The notes: generated by a model not told the origin, from the letters alone. DNA of 64,000 nt from Nitrospira sp. (GCA_018242765.1 JAFEBH010000002.1:619005-683004), one strand, 5' to 3'; counted from the stretch's first letter, positions 24,450 to 33,632 are shown. Numbers and translations are program-made.

Positions 24450-24854
24450 TTATATAGCCCCCGTATATTCAAAATAGTTGTCTCTGGTCTCAATGACCCC
24501 GACCTTATGCAGACGACCGGCAGGCAGCAGCGGGTTGAGAATGTCCCAGATCACTGTGACAAGATTCTCTCCCGTCGTGGTCAATGCAGAGAACGCCGGG
24601 TCACTGTTCAGATCCTGATGATCAAAACGCCCGATGATCGTGTCGGTGACGAGGTGGTCAAGAGAATCCAGGTTGCTCATACTCTCTGCCGTTCCGGCAC
24701 AAATCGTCACCAGGACCACATAGTTATGCCCATGACCATTCGAATTATTACATTTGCCGAAGGCAGCCCAGTTTTCTTCAGGTGAGAGGAGATCCGTGTG
24801 GAGCCGATGGGCGGCGCAAAAGCGATAGCGTCTGGTCACATATGTCTGTGACAT
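24450..24854 (-). CDS. 6-pyruvoyl-tetrahydropterin synthase-like protein
   Basis: A 134-residue T-fold enzyme acting on dihydroneopterin triphosphate, the product of the next gene (folE, 16 bp downstream). The zinc ligands are in FCAAHRL and HGHNY, and the catalytic Cys in [14 protein letters not shown]. This block is closer to the eukaryotic PTPS form (CNNPNGHGHNY) than to E. coli QueD. It could supply a tetrahydropterin, queuosine/7-deazapurine precursor or serve folate synthesis; the sequence does not settle this. Cotranscribed with folE. Confidence 0.85.
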   Translation of the reverse strand: MSQTYVTRRYRFCAAHRLHTDLLSPEENWAAFGKCNNSNGHGHNYVVLVTICAGTAESMSNLDSLDHLVTDTIIGRFDHQDLNSDPAFSALTTTGENLVTVIWDILNPLLPAGRLHKVGVIETRDNYFEYTGAI

Positions 24855-24886
24855 TCAATCCGGTGACTCGTGGTGTGGGTAAAACG

Positions 24887-24917
24887 CTAAGACTGCTCGA
24901 TGTTCGAGCAGTCTTAG
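24887..24917 (-). terminator. Intrinsic terminator after the A-type Fe-S carrier gene
   Basis: A perfect 14-bp inverted repeat (CTAAGACTGCTCGA, 3-nt loop) followed on the minus strand by GCGTTTT. It lies 49 bp past the end of the Fe-S carrier gene and before the pterin gene pair, so it ends the upstream minus-strand operon. Confidence 0.8.
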
Positions 24918-24965
24918 ACGGGAGAGTCCATGATCGGCATTCCTACGGTCATCCCGTAGCCACGC

Positions 24966-25286
24966 TTACGCGCTAAAGGAGCTGCCGCAGCCACACGTCG
25001 TTTTGGCCTGGGGGTTCTTGATCGAGAAACCCGAGCCCTGCACACTGTCGACGTAGTCCACTTCCGCACCCTGCAGCAAGGGAGCACTCTGTGAATCCAT
25101 GATGAGTTTCACCTCACCCTTTTCGATGATGGTATCGTCCTCGGCCATCTTGGATTCAAAGGCCATCCCATATTGATAGCCATGGCATCCGCCGCCACGT
25201 ACGTACACCCGCAATCCGACCACGTCTTTTTCCTCGGCCATCAATTCCTTGATCTTCTGTTCCGCCACCGGCGTAATGTTAACCAT
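24966..25286 (-). CDS. erpA: A-type iron-sulfur carrier (IscA/ErpA family)
   Basis: A 106-residue Fe-S carrier that delivers clusters to apo-enzymes. The three conserved cysteines are present: C34 or C35 in GGGCHGYQY and the C-terminal pair in TTCGCGSSFSA. The length and the N-terminal ITPVAEQKIKELM are typical. GGAGGA precedes the ATG. It follows a 2Fe-2S ferredoxin and a NuoF-like gene on the same strand, so it may serve cluster insertion into these. ErpA and IscA cannot be told apart with certainty here; the symbol is by likeness. Confidence 0.88.
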   Translation of the reverse strand: MVNITPVAEQKIKELMAEEKDVVGLRVYVRGGGCHGYQYGMAFESKMAEDDTIIEKGEVKLIMDSQSAPLLQGAEVDYVDSVQGSGFSIKNPQAKTTCGCGSSFSA

Positions 25287-25360
25287 TTCATCCTCCTCTA
25301 TAGATCGTTCCAGCCCACTCGGCTGGCTAGAATGTTAGTCTAACACCTCTTCTTCCAATA

Positions 25361-25696
25361 TCAACCCCTTGCCTCTGATGCCGCCCGCTGTGGTTGCTCC
25401 CATTTGGCTTCCGGCACGCGCACCACAACATCTCCCAACACCCGAGCCTGACAAGCCAAACGATGCCATGGTTCCGTCAAGGCTTCACGATCTAGCAGGT
25501 CTTGCTCGTCGAAATCAATCTCCGAGAGATGCTCCTGTCCCATCTGAACCTCGACCCGGCATGTCGTACAGGACGCGTTCCCGCCGCAGTCGTGATTCAG
25601 GTGGAATCCCAATTCCTTGGCGGCATCAAGCAGCGAGACGTTCTCATCAACCTCTCCACTTCGCCCGTCCTGGTGCAGAAACGTCACTCGTGGCAT
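25361..25696 (-). CDS. 2Fe-2S ferredoxin
   Basis: A 111-residue plant/adrenodoxin-type ferredoxin. The cluster ligands follow C-x5-C-x2-C (CGGNASCTTC), with a distal Cys in RLACQARV. The beta-grasp core begins MPRVTFLHQDG. I chose the ATG at 25696 because AGGAG lies 7 nt upstream; the longer frame to 25870 runs into the NuoF-like gene. It starts 12 bp after that gene's stop, so it is probably its electron partner. Cytoplasmic. Confidence 0.92.
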   Translation of the reverse strand: MPRVTFLHQDGRSGEVDENVSLLDAAKELGFHLNHDCGGNASCTTCRVEVQMGQEHLSEIDFDEQDLLDREALTEPWHRLACQARVLGDVVVRVPEAKWEQPQRAASEARG

Positions 25697-25707
25697 GATG
25701 ACGTCTC

Positions 25708-27012
25708 CTAGGAGTGGGTGACAGTCCCTGCCGGTGTTTCCTGATAGGGACACCGCTGCAGCCGAATATGGTCTTCGTATTCGTGACGGAACAGCTTCAA
25801 ACTGCTTTGCACCAAAACCGACGCGCCAGTGACGAGGGTGCAGTACCCAGTGCCTTTGACGAAGCCACAAAGCTGCAGCATGCTCTCCAAATCTTTTTGC
25901 GTGCCCTGCCCCGATTCAATTTTTGTCATCAGGATGGCAAGATTATTCGTCCCCATACGACATGGAGGACACTGCCCGCAGCTCTCGTTCTTGAAAAAAT
26001 TTGAAAAATGCAGCGTCTTGGCCACCATACAGGTCGCATCGTCGACAACAATCACACCGGCCGAGCCCAACCCTGTGCCGGCTTTTTTCAAGGAGTCGAA
26101 ATCCATTGGCAAATCGAGCTGATCCGCCGTCACCATCGAAAACGCCGGGCCACCGGGAAATACGGCCTTGATTTTGCGGCCATTGGGCACACCACCGCCA
26201 CATCGTTCAACCAGATCGCGGATCGTCACTCCCATCGGCATCTCGTACACCCCAGGCCGATTGACCGCGCCGCTCAGCGAAAACATCATCGTACCAGGAC
26301 ACTTCTCCGTCCCTATCTCGGTGAACCACCCAGCACCTTTATGGAGAATCCTGGGAATATTGCACAAGGTCTCAACGTTATTGACGAGGGTCGGTTTGCC
26401 ATAGAGGCCGAAGTCGGTCGGATAAAACGGAGGCTTCTGTCGCGGCATCGCAGGACGGCCCTGCATCGATTCCAACATCGCCGTTTCTTCGCCGGCTACG
26501 TAACTCCCATGGCCGTCAAAGATCTCCAATTCAATATCAACTCCACTCCCCAGGACATTCTTTCCAAGTAATCCTCGTTCCTTCGCCTGGGCCAAGGCCT
26601 TCTTTAGATTTTGCTGCTCTTCATGATACTCATGGTTCACGTAGATAAAGGAAGCTTTCGCTTGCACAGTGAAGGAGGCAATCAGACAGCCTTCGATCAA
26701 TTGGTGCGGCAACGTTTTCAACAAATGACGGTCCTTAAATGTGCCCGGCTCGTGCTCGCCGGCATTGCACACGAAATAGCGTTCTTTCACTCGGTGATTA
26801 AGGACTTTGTCCCACTTGATCCCTGTCGGAAATCCTGCGCCACCCCGTCCACGAAGCCCTGATTTCTTCAGCTCCTCAATCACTTTCGCCGCGTTCAATC
26901 CCTTGACACACCGCTTCCAGGCTTCGTAACCACCGACTTTGAGATACCCCTCAATTTCCCAAGGAGCTCCCTCTATCTGTTGAACAAGGCGAGGTTCTGT
27001 AAGCGTAGGCAT
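25708..27012 (-). CDS. NuoF-like NADH-binding flavoprotein
   Basis: A 434-residue protein of the complex I 51-kDa family, which takes electrons from NADH through FMN to a 4Fe-4S cluster. Seen: SGLRGRGGAGFPTGIKW (FMN), the NADH loop GAGSYVCGEE-like segment here as GSYVAGEETAMLESMQG, and cluster motif CGQCPPCRMGT with a later Cys (LCGFVKG). The start ATG at 27012 (MPTLTEP) fits family length. There is no NuoE or NuoG partner; instead a 2Fe-2S ferredoxin follows directly. It may act as a stand-alone NADH:ferredoxin-type module or supply a second complex I, as Nitrospira often has complex I gene duplicates. Confidence 0.88.
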   Translation of the reverse strand: MPTLTEPRLVQQIEGAPWEIEGYLKVGGYEAWKRCVKGLNAAKVIEELKKSGLRGRGGAGFPTGIKWDKVLNHRVKERYFVCNAGEHEPGTFKDRHLLKTLPHQLIEGCLIASFTVQAKASFIYVNHEYHEEQQNLKKALAQAKERGLLGKNVLGSGVDIELEIFDGHGSYVAGEETAMLESMQGRPAMPRQKPPFYPTDFGLYGKPTLVNNVETLCNIPRILHKGAGWFTEIGTEKCPGTMMFSLSGAVNRPGVYEMPMGVTIRDLVERCGGGVPNGRKIKAVFPGGPAFSMVTADQLDLPMDFDSLKKAGTGLGSAGVIVVDDATCMVAKTLHFSNFFKNESCGQCPPCRMGTNNLAILMTKIESGQGTQKDLESMLQLCGFVKGTGYCTLVTGASVLVQSSLKLFRHEYEDHIRLQRCPYQETPAGTVTHS

Positions 27013-27189
27013 AGCTACCCGATCCGAACTCTTCAAGGTTGAGCTGTTACTATACGGTTCTGCCTCTTCTTCCGTCAAGGCAACCAGCTGTAAATGGGCC
27101 TGAATCTCAAACAGTTAGGACTATGGGGCCTACTCAAAACCTAGGCATGGAGGGGCAGAGGACAACAGAATGAGGCGATGGAAGTCGTG

Positions 27190-27214
27190 GCCGGTGGGGT
27201 TTGTCCCCACCGGC
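27190..27214 (-). terminator. Strong hairpin after the PuuD-like gene
   Basis: A perfect 10-bp GC-rich stem (GCCGGTGGGG/CCCCACCGGC) with a TTTGT loop, 15 bp past the stop of the membrane-protein gene. There is no T-tract, so termination or mRNA protection is possible rather than proved. Confidence 0.5.
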
Positions 27215-27228
27215 GAGGCAACAAGACC

Positions 27229-27816
27229 TTATCTGAAATGGCTACCGGCCCCCATGAAGAACAGCATGGGAATCGAGAGTAAAAAGTTTACGCGGGAAGC
27301 GAGCAAGGCAGTCCTCCCCCACTGCGCCATCTCGGGCGGCGCCGGGGTTCCCTGCGCCGCTGCAGTGACAGCCGCAATAATCTTCTTCTGGTTCGGCCAG
27401 ATGATGCCATGAACATTACCCATCATGATGATGCCGAGCAATCCGCCGATAGCCAAGGCCACCGCTCCTGTGCCACCTTTATGATACATGTGGCCATACA
27501 ACAACACACCGGCCAGCACCGTCACGGTGGCCCCATGCCGGAACCAATTGAGTGCGGCCGGCATCAGCTTCGGAATCACGATGTTCTTGGTCGGCCCATC
27601 CAGGCTTTTCAAGAACGAGGCATTGATCAAATTGAAGAAATATAACAGCCCAATCCACGTGATCCCGGCTAGGAAATGTACCCAGCGAAGGATCATCTGG
27701 CCCCAGTCTGCCTCGCCCGCGCCAATGCCGGTCATTCCCAGATATATGATGATCAAGACGACGGTGAGGGCAAATCCTACTCCCATCGTCTGCATCGGAT
27801 CTTCAAGAAATTTCAT
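27229..27816 (-). CDS. PuuD/urate-hydroxylase-like membrane protein
   Basis: A 195-residue integral membrane protein with about four to five helices. The block LRWVHFLAGITWIGLLYFFNLINASF and later RHGATVTVLAGVLLYGHMYH resemble the N-terminal membrane domain of PuuD-type urate hydroxylases and related heme-type cytochrome membrane proteins (conserved His and Trp-Ile-Gly). It lacks the C-terminal cytochrome c domain of PuuD. In Nitrospira-type organisms such stand-alone proteins are common near respiratory genes. An electron-transfer role is possible. It lies between malate dehydrogenase and the NuoF-like gene on the same strand. Confidence 0.7.
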   Translation of the reverse strand: MKFLEDPMQTMGVGFALTVVLIIIYLGMTGIGAGEADWGQMILRWVHFLAGITWIGLLYFFNLINASFLKSLDGPTKNIVIPKLMPAALNWFRHGATVTVLAGVLLYGHMYHKGGTGAVALAIGGLLGIIMMGNVHGIIWPNQKKIIAAVTAAAQGTPAPPEMAQWGRTALLASRVNFLLSIPMLFFMGAGSHFR

Positions 27817-27985
27817 AACTCCCCTCTCTTAAAAAAACGGTTGATCGCCTAGGCTGTTGTCTGTACGACAGCTTTTCTCCGATTGTCAAGCAGGCACCGA
27901 AGGTCGTCGGCCATTCGACATTGGTCCAAATCGAGGAATCATACTTTTTTTCTTGATGACCGACGACTATTGACCAGTGACCGTC

Positions 27986-28924
27986 CTACCCCATCAATCG
28001 ATCCACCGTACTACAGAGCTCCCGCACCGCGTCGGCCGATGTCTCTAATGCCGCTCGCTCGTCACCAGTCAGCTCATACTCCAGGATCTGTTCGGCTCCG
28101 CCCCGTCCGATCTTGACTGGCACACCGACCACGACATCCTTCAATCCATATTCCCCGTCACACAGGACCGCGCAGGGCATGACCCGCTTTTCGTCCTTGT
28201 GAATCGCCTCCACCATAGCCACCGCCGAAGCGGACGGCGCATAAAAGGCGCTGCCTGTCTTCAAGAGGCCGACGATTTCTGCTCCCCCATCGCGGGTCCG
28301 CTTGACGATGGCATCAAGCGTCTCTTTCGACATCAGTTCAGACACCGGACGTCCCTTCACGGTCGTATACCGCGGCAGCGGCACCATCGTATCCCCGTGC
28401 CCCCCTAAGACCATCGCTTCGACCTCGGTAGACGGCACGTTCAGTTCTGCAGCGATAAACGTGCGCATTCTTGCGGAGTCTAAAACACCCGCCATCCCGA
28501 TGATTTTCGATTTGGGAAGGCCGCTGACGGTACGCGCCACGTGCACCATGGCGTCCAACGGATTGGTGACGAGAATCAGAATGATCTCCGGCGACCGAGC
28601 CACCAACCCCGTCACAACGGATTTCACGATTTTGGCATTGGTCGCCAACAATTCATCACGACTCATACCCGGTTTTCTGGGCATGCCCGACGTGATGACC
28701 GCGATTGAAGATCCAGCGGTGGCTGCATAGTCGTTGGTCCCGACGACTCGGGTGTTATACCCACAGACCGGCCCTGCCTGGGAAATATCGAGCGCCTTTC
28801 CCTGAGGAACCCCTTCCGCAATATCGAGGAGCACCACGTCGTAGAGATTCTTTTCGGCCAATCGTTGCGCCGTCGTCCCACCGACGTTGCCTGCCCCCAC
28901 CACCGTAATTTTTGGTCGTGCCAT
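27986..28924 (-). CDS. mdh: Malate dehydrogenase
   Basis: Interconverts malate and oxaloacetate with NAD, a step of the oxidative and reductive TCA cycles. The 312-residue protein starts [20 protein letters not shown] (NAD-binding GxGxxG) with GGAGG just before the ATG at 28924. It has the substrate-loop [14 protein letters not shown], where the second Arg of the usual malate-type loop is present, and active-site His in GGHGDTMVP. It belongs to the LDH-like MDH type, as in many reductive-TCA bacteria. Confidence 0.95.
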   Translation of the reverse strand: MARPKITVVGAGNVGGTTAQRLAEKNLYDVVLLDIAEGVPQGKALDISQAGPVCGYNTRVVGTNDYAATAGSSIAVITSGMPRKPGMSRDELLATNAKIVKSVVTGLVARSPEIILILVTNPLDAMVHVARTVSGLPKSKIIGMAGVLDSARMRTFIAAELNVPSTEVEAMVLGGHGDTMVPLPRYTTVKGRPVSELMSKETLDAIVKRTRDGGAEIVGLLKTGSAFYAPSASAVAMVEAIHKDEKRVMPCAVLCDGEYGLKDVVVGVPVKIGRGGAEQILEYELTGDERAALETSADAVRELCSTVDRLMG

Positions 28925-29011
28925 GCTTCCTCCGAAAGTTCTAAAGTGCCGAGTGCTGAGGACTGAGAGATGTGTCGCTCTCAGAACCAAGCACGTTCAG
29001 CGCAGCACTTC

Positions 29012-29416
29012 TTATGCGTGTTCAGTCCAGCCTGCAACTTTGAAGTTGATCGTACAAACGAAATTCTCGTCGTCATAGAAATTGACCTTGATCTTCTTTT
29101 TCCCATAGGTGCTTGCCAGAAACTCCTCGGGATTCTCCACGAGGGCCTGAAAGCTGCCCGGGGGATACTCCCCGAGATCATGAAAGATCACGATCATGCC
29201 TTCTTTGACTTCTTGCAAGACTTTCACTCGACAACGCGGATACACCTCCCAGAATTTTGCCTCGATCATGTCCTTCGTCGGCTCAGGACGATCCTCCCCA
29301 GGCTTCACCACCTGCCCGAATTTGGCCAAACGACGGACATAGGGATACTGATGCCCCGTGAAGAGCTTATACAGCCAGGCAGGAACCGCTGGTTTTCCTG
29401 TTGAGTTGTTGGTCAT
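29012..29416 (-). CDS. Conserved hypothetical protein, beta-rich
   Basis: A 134-residue soluble protein with no motif that I can name. It has a basic N-terminal third (YKLFTGHQYPYVRRLAKFGQVV) and a strand-rich C-terminal half (VKVLQEVKEGMIVIFHDLG, KIKVNFYDDENFVCTINFKVAGW). It starts 14 bp after the stop of the very long VWA-domain gene and is followed by malate dehydrogenase, all on the minus strand, so it is probably cotranscribed with the VWA gene. Function unknown. Confidence 0.65.
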   Translation of the reverse strand: MTNNSTGKPAVPAWLYKLFTGHQYPYVRRLAKFGQVVKPGEDRPEPTKDMIEAKFWEVYPRCRVKVLQEVKEGMIVIFHDLGEYPPGSFQALVENPEEFLASTYGKKKIKVNFYDDENFVCTINFKVAGWTEHA

Positions 29417-29429
29417 GCTGTTGATGCGT

Positions 29430-32426
29430 CTAAGTCGTCAATTGTCTGTACATACGTGGCAACTTGGTCGGCAAAGCCTCGACTCTGTCGATGACGCAAT
29501 ACCGTGTCTCGGCATAGAGAGGGCGCAAGTAACTCTCCGCTTCCCGGTCGATCGTCACGCAAAAGGTCTCGATTCCTCGCTGCCTTGCTTCACGGAGTGC
29601 CGCTTTCGTGTCCTCTAACGAATAGTCGTCCCGATACTGATCATCCAACGGTCTTCCGTCACTCAATATCACCAGGAGGCGGTGTTTTGCATCACGGGCC
29701 AACAGCTTCGCGACGGCATGCCGAATGGCCGTGCCGTCGCGGTTCTGATGACGAGGAGACAGCCCTCCAAGCCGACGTGCCGTCGCCGCTCCCAATCGAT
29801 CCTCAAAATCTTTAATCGTGAGAAACTCGACTCTCCCTCGCCCTTGGCCTGAGTACGCATAGAGTCCGTACTGATCGCCGACCGCGTCCAATGCTTCACA
29901 AAGCAGTACCAACGCTTCTTTCTCAACGTCGATGACCCGCCGACCGGATCCGACCTGTTGACCGGTCGATCCGCTGACATCAACCAGGAAGGCAACCGCC
30001 ACATCCCGCTCTCGTTTATCGCGGCGGATATACAGTCGATCGTCACCTTCTATGCCAGCCCACCGATCCGCTGTGCGTCGGACCACCGCATCGAGATCCA
30101 CCTCTTCCCCATCTGGTTGCCCCGCAACCCGACGATAGGCCGGGGCACGTAATCCTTCAAAAAACCGGCGTAGCAGTTTCACCACACTTTGTCGGGCAGC
30201 CAATGTCTCCGTCACGAATTCGTCGGACCCGAGGTCTGCCGGTCGTTCCGCCACGCGACACCAATTCATCCGATAGTCCTCGATCCGATGGTCCCACTCC
30301 GGATAGAGGACGGTGCGCTCTTCATCGGTTGTGGTCTGCCTTGATTGCGGGTTGAGTTCAAGAGTGAGGCATTCCTCCACAATGGACGGCAAGGTGCGCC
30401 CCTCCCGCAACGTTTCTCCACTCTCGAAAGAAGACTCTGCGCTCCGACCTCCCTGCCCGACAGGACCATCCCCTTGTGCCGAAGACAGGTCCTGAGGCTT
30501 CTCCAATCGCTCCGGACTCCACACGACGAACTCCGGCTTCATCGAACCACGATAGGCCACATCCGTGACGGTACGGTATTGGTCCTCCGCTCGATACGGT
30601 TGCGCCTGTCCCGCCACAGCCTCCTCCGGCTGTTCACGTTTTTCTCCCTGGATCATCTCGCCGCGAGCCGCCAGCAGTTCTTCAAGCCGCGTGTAGACAG
30701 CGTCGACCACACGGACGGTTTCCTCGGCTGTTGCCGTGATTGTGAGTGCCGGCTGACACAGATCCCACAGGACGGAGACCTCTCCCTTGATCGCCTGAGG
30801 CACAACAGAATCTGCCGCTTCACCCAGAGAGAGCCTGAGCAGGCAATCGACGACGAGTTCCTTCGGTGTCACCCCTTGTGCTGGATCACGCGGAGTGATG
30901 GATTCGCTCGCCACTCGTGCAAGGTCACACCGAAGCCCGGGATATTCCGCGCGCAGTAAGCATTCAACCCTCGCATCCTCCAGCACAACCCAGAGATCCC
31001 GTACCAGCGTGGGATTCGGATACAGCTGAAACAGAGCCGCCAACGTCTCTGGTCTGGCTTCATTGGATCGCCCATATCGCAGTCGCACTGTCTCGACCAG
31101 ATCGGCTAACGATTCGAGCCTGAGTTGATACGTGCCGAACTCTATATGGCCGGCTTCATGTGCGGCCATCACAAGATAGAGGCGTTCGTTCTCGGCGGCC
31201 GTGGGATATCGACGGAGCAGCGCCGGGAGTGCGATGCGGCATCCATCTTCGCTGACCGTTGCGCGAACTGGGGAAGCCACCGAATCCGGAAGCGCCTCCA
31301 CAGCGATATCCGTTCCACACAGTCCCTGAACAAAAAGTTTCACCGTTCGAGCAACCTGACGAAACGGCACCCCGCTCAAGGCTTGTTCGACCGAAGCCAA
31401 TGCTTTCCGCGACTCGACCGAAAAATAGGCTCGTGCCCCATCGAGGCTGTAGGCCGCAACTTCCATCCCGGTCTGAAACCATCGTTCAAATCGCGTGAGC
31501 GCATCCGGACCAGTTCCGATGAGCGCGACAAGTTCCGGAGCACGACGGAGATACTCGATTGTCACCTCTGCATACTGTTCGGCGAGCAAGGAGCCGTACT
31601 GCAAGAACCGGCTCCGCCATTCCGTTGACGGCAGGACTTCCAGAAGCTGTGGTGACTCCGTAAGCCACGTGATGCTCGACTCGGGGGACTGTTCAGCTAG
31701 GACAACACAGAGCGATACGACTTTCTCCCGAACGGGTGGCTCTGGGACCCTTTCGAGAATGGACGGGCTGGTCCTGAGGAACTCCATGGTCGCTACGTAG
31801 TCCGGCTTCCCAAGGCTATTCGGCACAATTAATTTCGTGCCCACCATGGCCCAACGACGAGCACTCTCTCGAGGCAGGATGGGGGCCAGCTTGGAGAGTT
31901 GTCGAATGAACTCCAGCCCGACCACCACATTGACCTTGGTCAGTTCAATGCCGATCTCGAGCCAGGATCGCACCTGAGTAACCGGGACATTCGACAGGAT
32001 CTGTGGAGCCTGGCGCAGGTATTCGAGGGCGACATTCGCATCTTCCTCCGCCATGTCCAGGCCGATGGTCAAGACCTCGGTACGCACATCAACAGAATCA
32101 ATCAGCCCAAGAACCAAGGGGCTTTCCTTGAAATATTTGAGTGCGGACGCGCCGGATGACTCGGTCAACGCAATGCCCAGGTCCAGCCACAGGACGACGT
32201 GCGAAAGCCCCCCCTTCCGATCCAGCTCCGGCAGCGCTGTCATGGCCGCACAGACGGCTTTTTCGGAGAGATCAGAGAGCTCGTCCAACAGAGTCAGGAC
32301 CTGTGCGGATGCGTCTGCTTTGCCCGTCTCCTGGGCTAAGCGGGTCACAAGGGTCTCCGCGACCGCCGGTCTCAGCTCTGCTACCAGTCGGTCTCGCAAA
32401 ATTTCTCGACTCGACATGTCCGTCAT
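29430..32426 (-). CDS. NorD/CbbO-like VWA protein with helical repeats
   Basis: A 998-residue protein. The first ~400 residues contain about six helical repeats of ~40 residues (variants of V..EYLR.AP.iL..v). A middle block has HEAGHIEFG, a zinc-peptidase-like HExxH that is also seen in NorD relatives. The C-terminal ~200 residues are a von Willebrand A domain with an intact MIDAS (DVSGSTGQ, later RDGTAIRHA and LSDGRPLDD). NorD/CbbO proteins work with MoxR/CbbQ AAA+ ATPases to mature metalloenzymes; no such ATPase is adjacent. The target is unknown. It begins close to a divergent FTR gene. Confidence 0.82.
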   Translation of the reverse strand: MTDMSSREILRDRLVAELRPAVAETLVTRLAQETGKADASAQVLTLLDELSDLSEKAVCAAMTALPELDRKGGLSHVVLWLDLGIALTESSGASALKYFKESPLVLGLIDSVDVRTEVLTIGLDMAEEDANVALEYLRQAPQILSNVPVTQVRSWLEIGIELTKVNVVVGLEFIRQLSKLAPILPRESARRWAMVGTKLIVPNSLGKPDYVATMEFLRTSPSILERVPEPPVREKVVSLCVVLAEQSPESSITWLTESPQLLEVLPSTEWRSRFLQYGSLLAEQYAEVTIEYLRRAPELVALIGTGPDALTRFERWFQTGMEVAAYSLDGARAYFSVESRKALASVEQALSGVPFRQVARTVKLFVQGLCGTDIAVEALPDSVASPVRATVSEDGCRIALPALLRRYPTAAENERLYLVMAAHEAGHIEFGTYQLRLESLADLVETVRLRYGRSNEARPETLAALFQLYPNPTLVRDLWVVLEDARVECLLRAEYPGLRCDLARVASESITPRDPAQGVTPKELVVDCLLRLSLGEAADSVVPQAIKGEVSVLWDLCQPALTITATAEETVRVVDAVYTRLEELLAARGEMIQGEKREQPEEAVAGQAQPYRAEDQYRTVTDVAYRGSMKPEFVVWSPERLEKPQDLSSAQGDGPVGQGGRSAESSFESGETLREGRTLPSIVEECLTLELNPQSRQTTTDEERTVLYPEWDHRIEDYRMNWCRVAERPADLGSDEFVTETLAARQSVVKLLRRFFEGLRAPAYRRVAGQPDGEEVDLDAVVRRTADRWAGIEGDDRLYIRRDKRERDVAVAFLVDVSGSTGQQVGSGRRVIDVEKEALVLLCEALDAVGDQYGLYAYSGQGRGRVEFLTIKDFEDRLGAATARRLGGLSPRHQNRDGTAIRHAVAKLLARDAKHRLLVILSDGRPLDDQYRDDYSLEDTKAALREARQRGIETFCVTIDREAESYLRPLYAETRYCVIDRVEALPTKLPRMYRQLTT

Positions 32427-32526
32427 GATTGACTACCAGAATCAGCGTGAAGGGACGGATTGTAAAGGAGCGAATTATCCTTGTAAACTAGAGGCTCTGC
32501 CCATCGTGGCGCTGAGGAGGAGATCC

Positions 32527-32967
32527 ATGGCTGAGCCGACAGAGGAAAGCCTCGAGAAAATCCGGAAGTTCATCAAGGGATTTGCCGAGAAAAGTGGAAC
32601 CGTGATGCATCCGAATGCCGCGGTGACGGATGCGGTCGTCAAAGGGTTGGCGTCCCATATCGATGAACTCGGGAAGCCCCTCTGTCCCTGCAATTTCTAC
32701 AAGGACAAAGAGGCAGAAGCCAAACTCCGACGCTGGATCTGTGCCTGCGACGAAATGCAGATCTACAAATACTGCCACTGCCTCCTCTTCGTGCGAGAAG
32801 ATGGGATGCCGATCACGGAATATTTACCGGAGGGTCACGAGGGTCGCGAGGTATACGGGTTGATCACCGACCCGACGCCCGACAAAGGTCGCGCGCTCAA
32901 ACACAAGGCTGGCCCAACTCCCACCATTCAGGACACGCCGTCCACAGCGGCGGCACCCTCGACATGA
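32527..32967 (+). CDS. Ferredoxin:thioredoxin reductase catalytic subunit
   Basis: A 146-residue protein with the exact FTR cysteine layout C53-P-C55, x16, C72-A-C74, x8, C83-H-C85, which holds the 4Fe-4S cluster and the redox disulfide; the middle motif is CAC rather than CPC. It would pass electrons from ferredoxin to a thioredoxin-like partner. The true start is the ATG at 32527 (AGGAGG a few bases upstream). No variable subunit is nearby. It has a ~30-residue Pro/Thr-rich tail beyond the catalytic domain. Its stop overlaps the next gene's start (ATGA). Confidence 0.9.
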   Translation: MAEPTEESLEKIRKFIKGFAEKSGTVMHPNAAVTDAVVKGLASHIDELGKPLCPCNFYKDKEAEAKLRRWICACDEMQIYKYCHCLLFVREDGMPITEYLPEGHEGREVYGLITDPTPDKGRALKHKAGPTPTIQDTPSTAAAPST

Positions 32968-33581
32968 TGGCGCGTCATCGCGACGGTCGATGCTGGGGTG
33001 CCGGTTTTTTGCTGATGAGTTGCGCTCTGGTGGTCTCCGCGCAAGCCGCGACGCCGCTCCCCCCGAGTCCGTCGGCCTTCAATGAGAAAGAGCTGTTTGC
33101 CTACAAAGCCAAAGGACATGGGAGCGCGGCAGGGCAGGTGTTCTTGCGTGCTGTGTCAGGCAAAGCCGTCACGCAGGCTGGGGCATCGATCGTGTTGGTT
33201 CCCATTTCATCCTATACTCGCGCGTGGTTTGACAAGCAGGTGAGAGAGAGCACGTGCACATCAAAGGGGGGATCGTCGTCCTCTGAGGCCACTGCGACAC
33301 AGACGCCAACCGTCGAGTGCCTGCGCGCGGGGATGGATCAACTCCTGGCCGAGAAACGCCTGCTTCCTTATCTGCGTGTGACGCGGGCCAACCCGACCGG
33401 GCATTTTTGGTTCACGAAAGTTCCTGCCGGCCGCTATTACGTCATCGGCCTGCTGGAAGGCAGTGGCGGAGCCCATCAAGATGAGCGGGCCGTGGGCATC
33501 GCCTGGCTGACCCTCGAGCTTGATGCCGATGAAAAGGCGACGAACCTTGTGGTCACCGATTGCAAAAGTAGTCTCTGCTGA
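32964..33581 (+). CDS. Secreted hypothetical protein
   Basis: A 205-residue protein with a Sec signal peptide (FLLMSCALVVSAQA, cleavage near AQA-ATP). The mature part has a beta-sandwich look (AGQVFLRAVSGKAVTQAGASIVLVPI and the later GHFWFTKVPAGRYYVIGLLEG), similar to carboxypeptidase-regulatory-like folds, and a few Cys (C-terminal DCKSSLC). It overlaps the FTR gene by 4 bp, so the two are coupled in translation, although one product is cytoplasmic and the other exported. The function is unknown. Confidence 0.68.
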   Translation: MMARHRDGRCWGAGFLLMSCALVVSAQAATPLPPSPSAFNEKELFAYKAKGHGSAAGQVFLRAVSGKAVTQAGASIVLVPISSYTRAWFDKQVRESTCTSKGGSSSSEATATQTPTVECLRAGMDQLLAEKRLLPYLRVTRANPTGHFWFTKVPAGRYYVIGLLEGSGGAHQDERAVGIAWLTLELDADEKATNLVVTDCKSSLC

Positions 33582-33632
33582 ACTACCGCCTCCGTCGCCG
33601 TCGGTCTGCTTGGTCCAGCCATGAGGTAGGCG

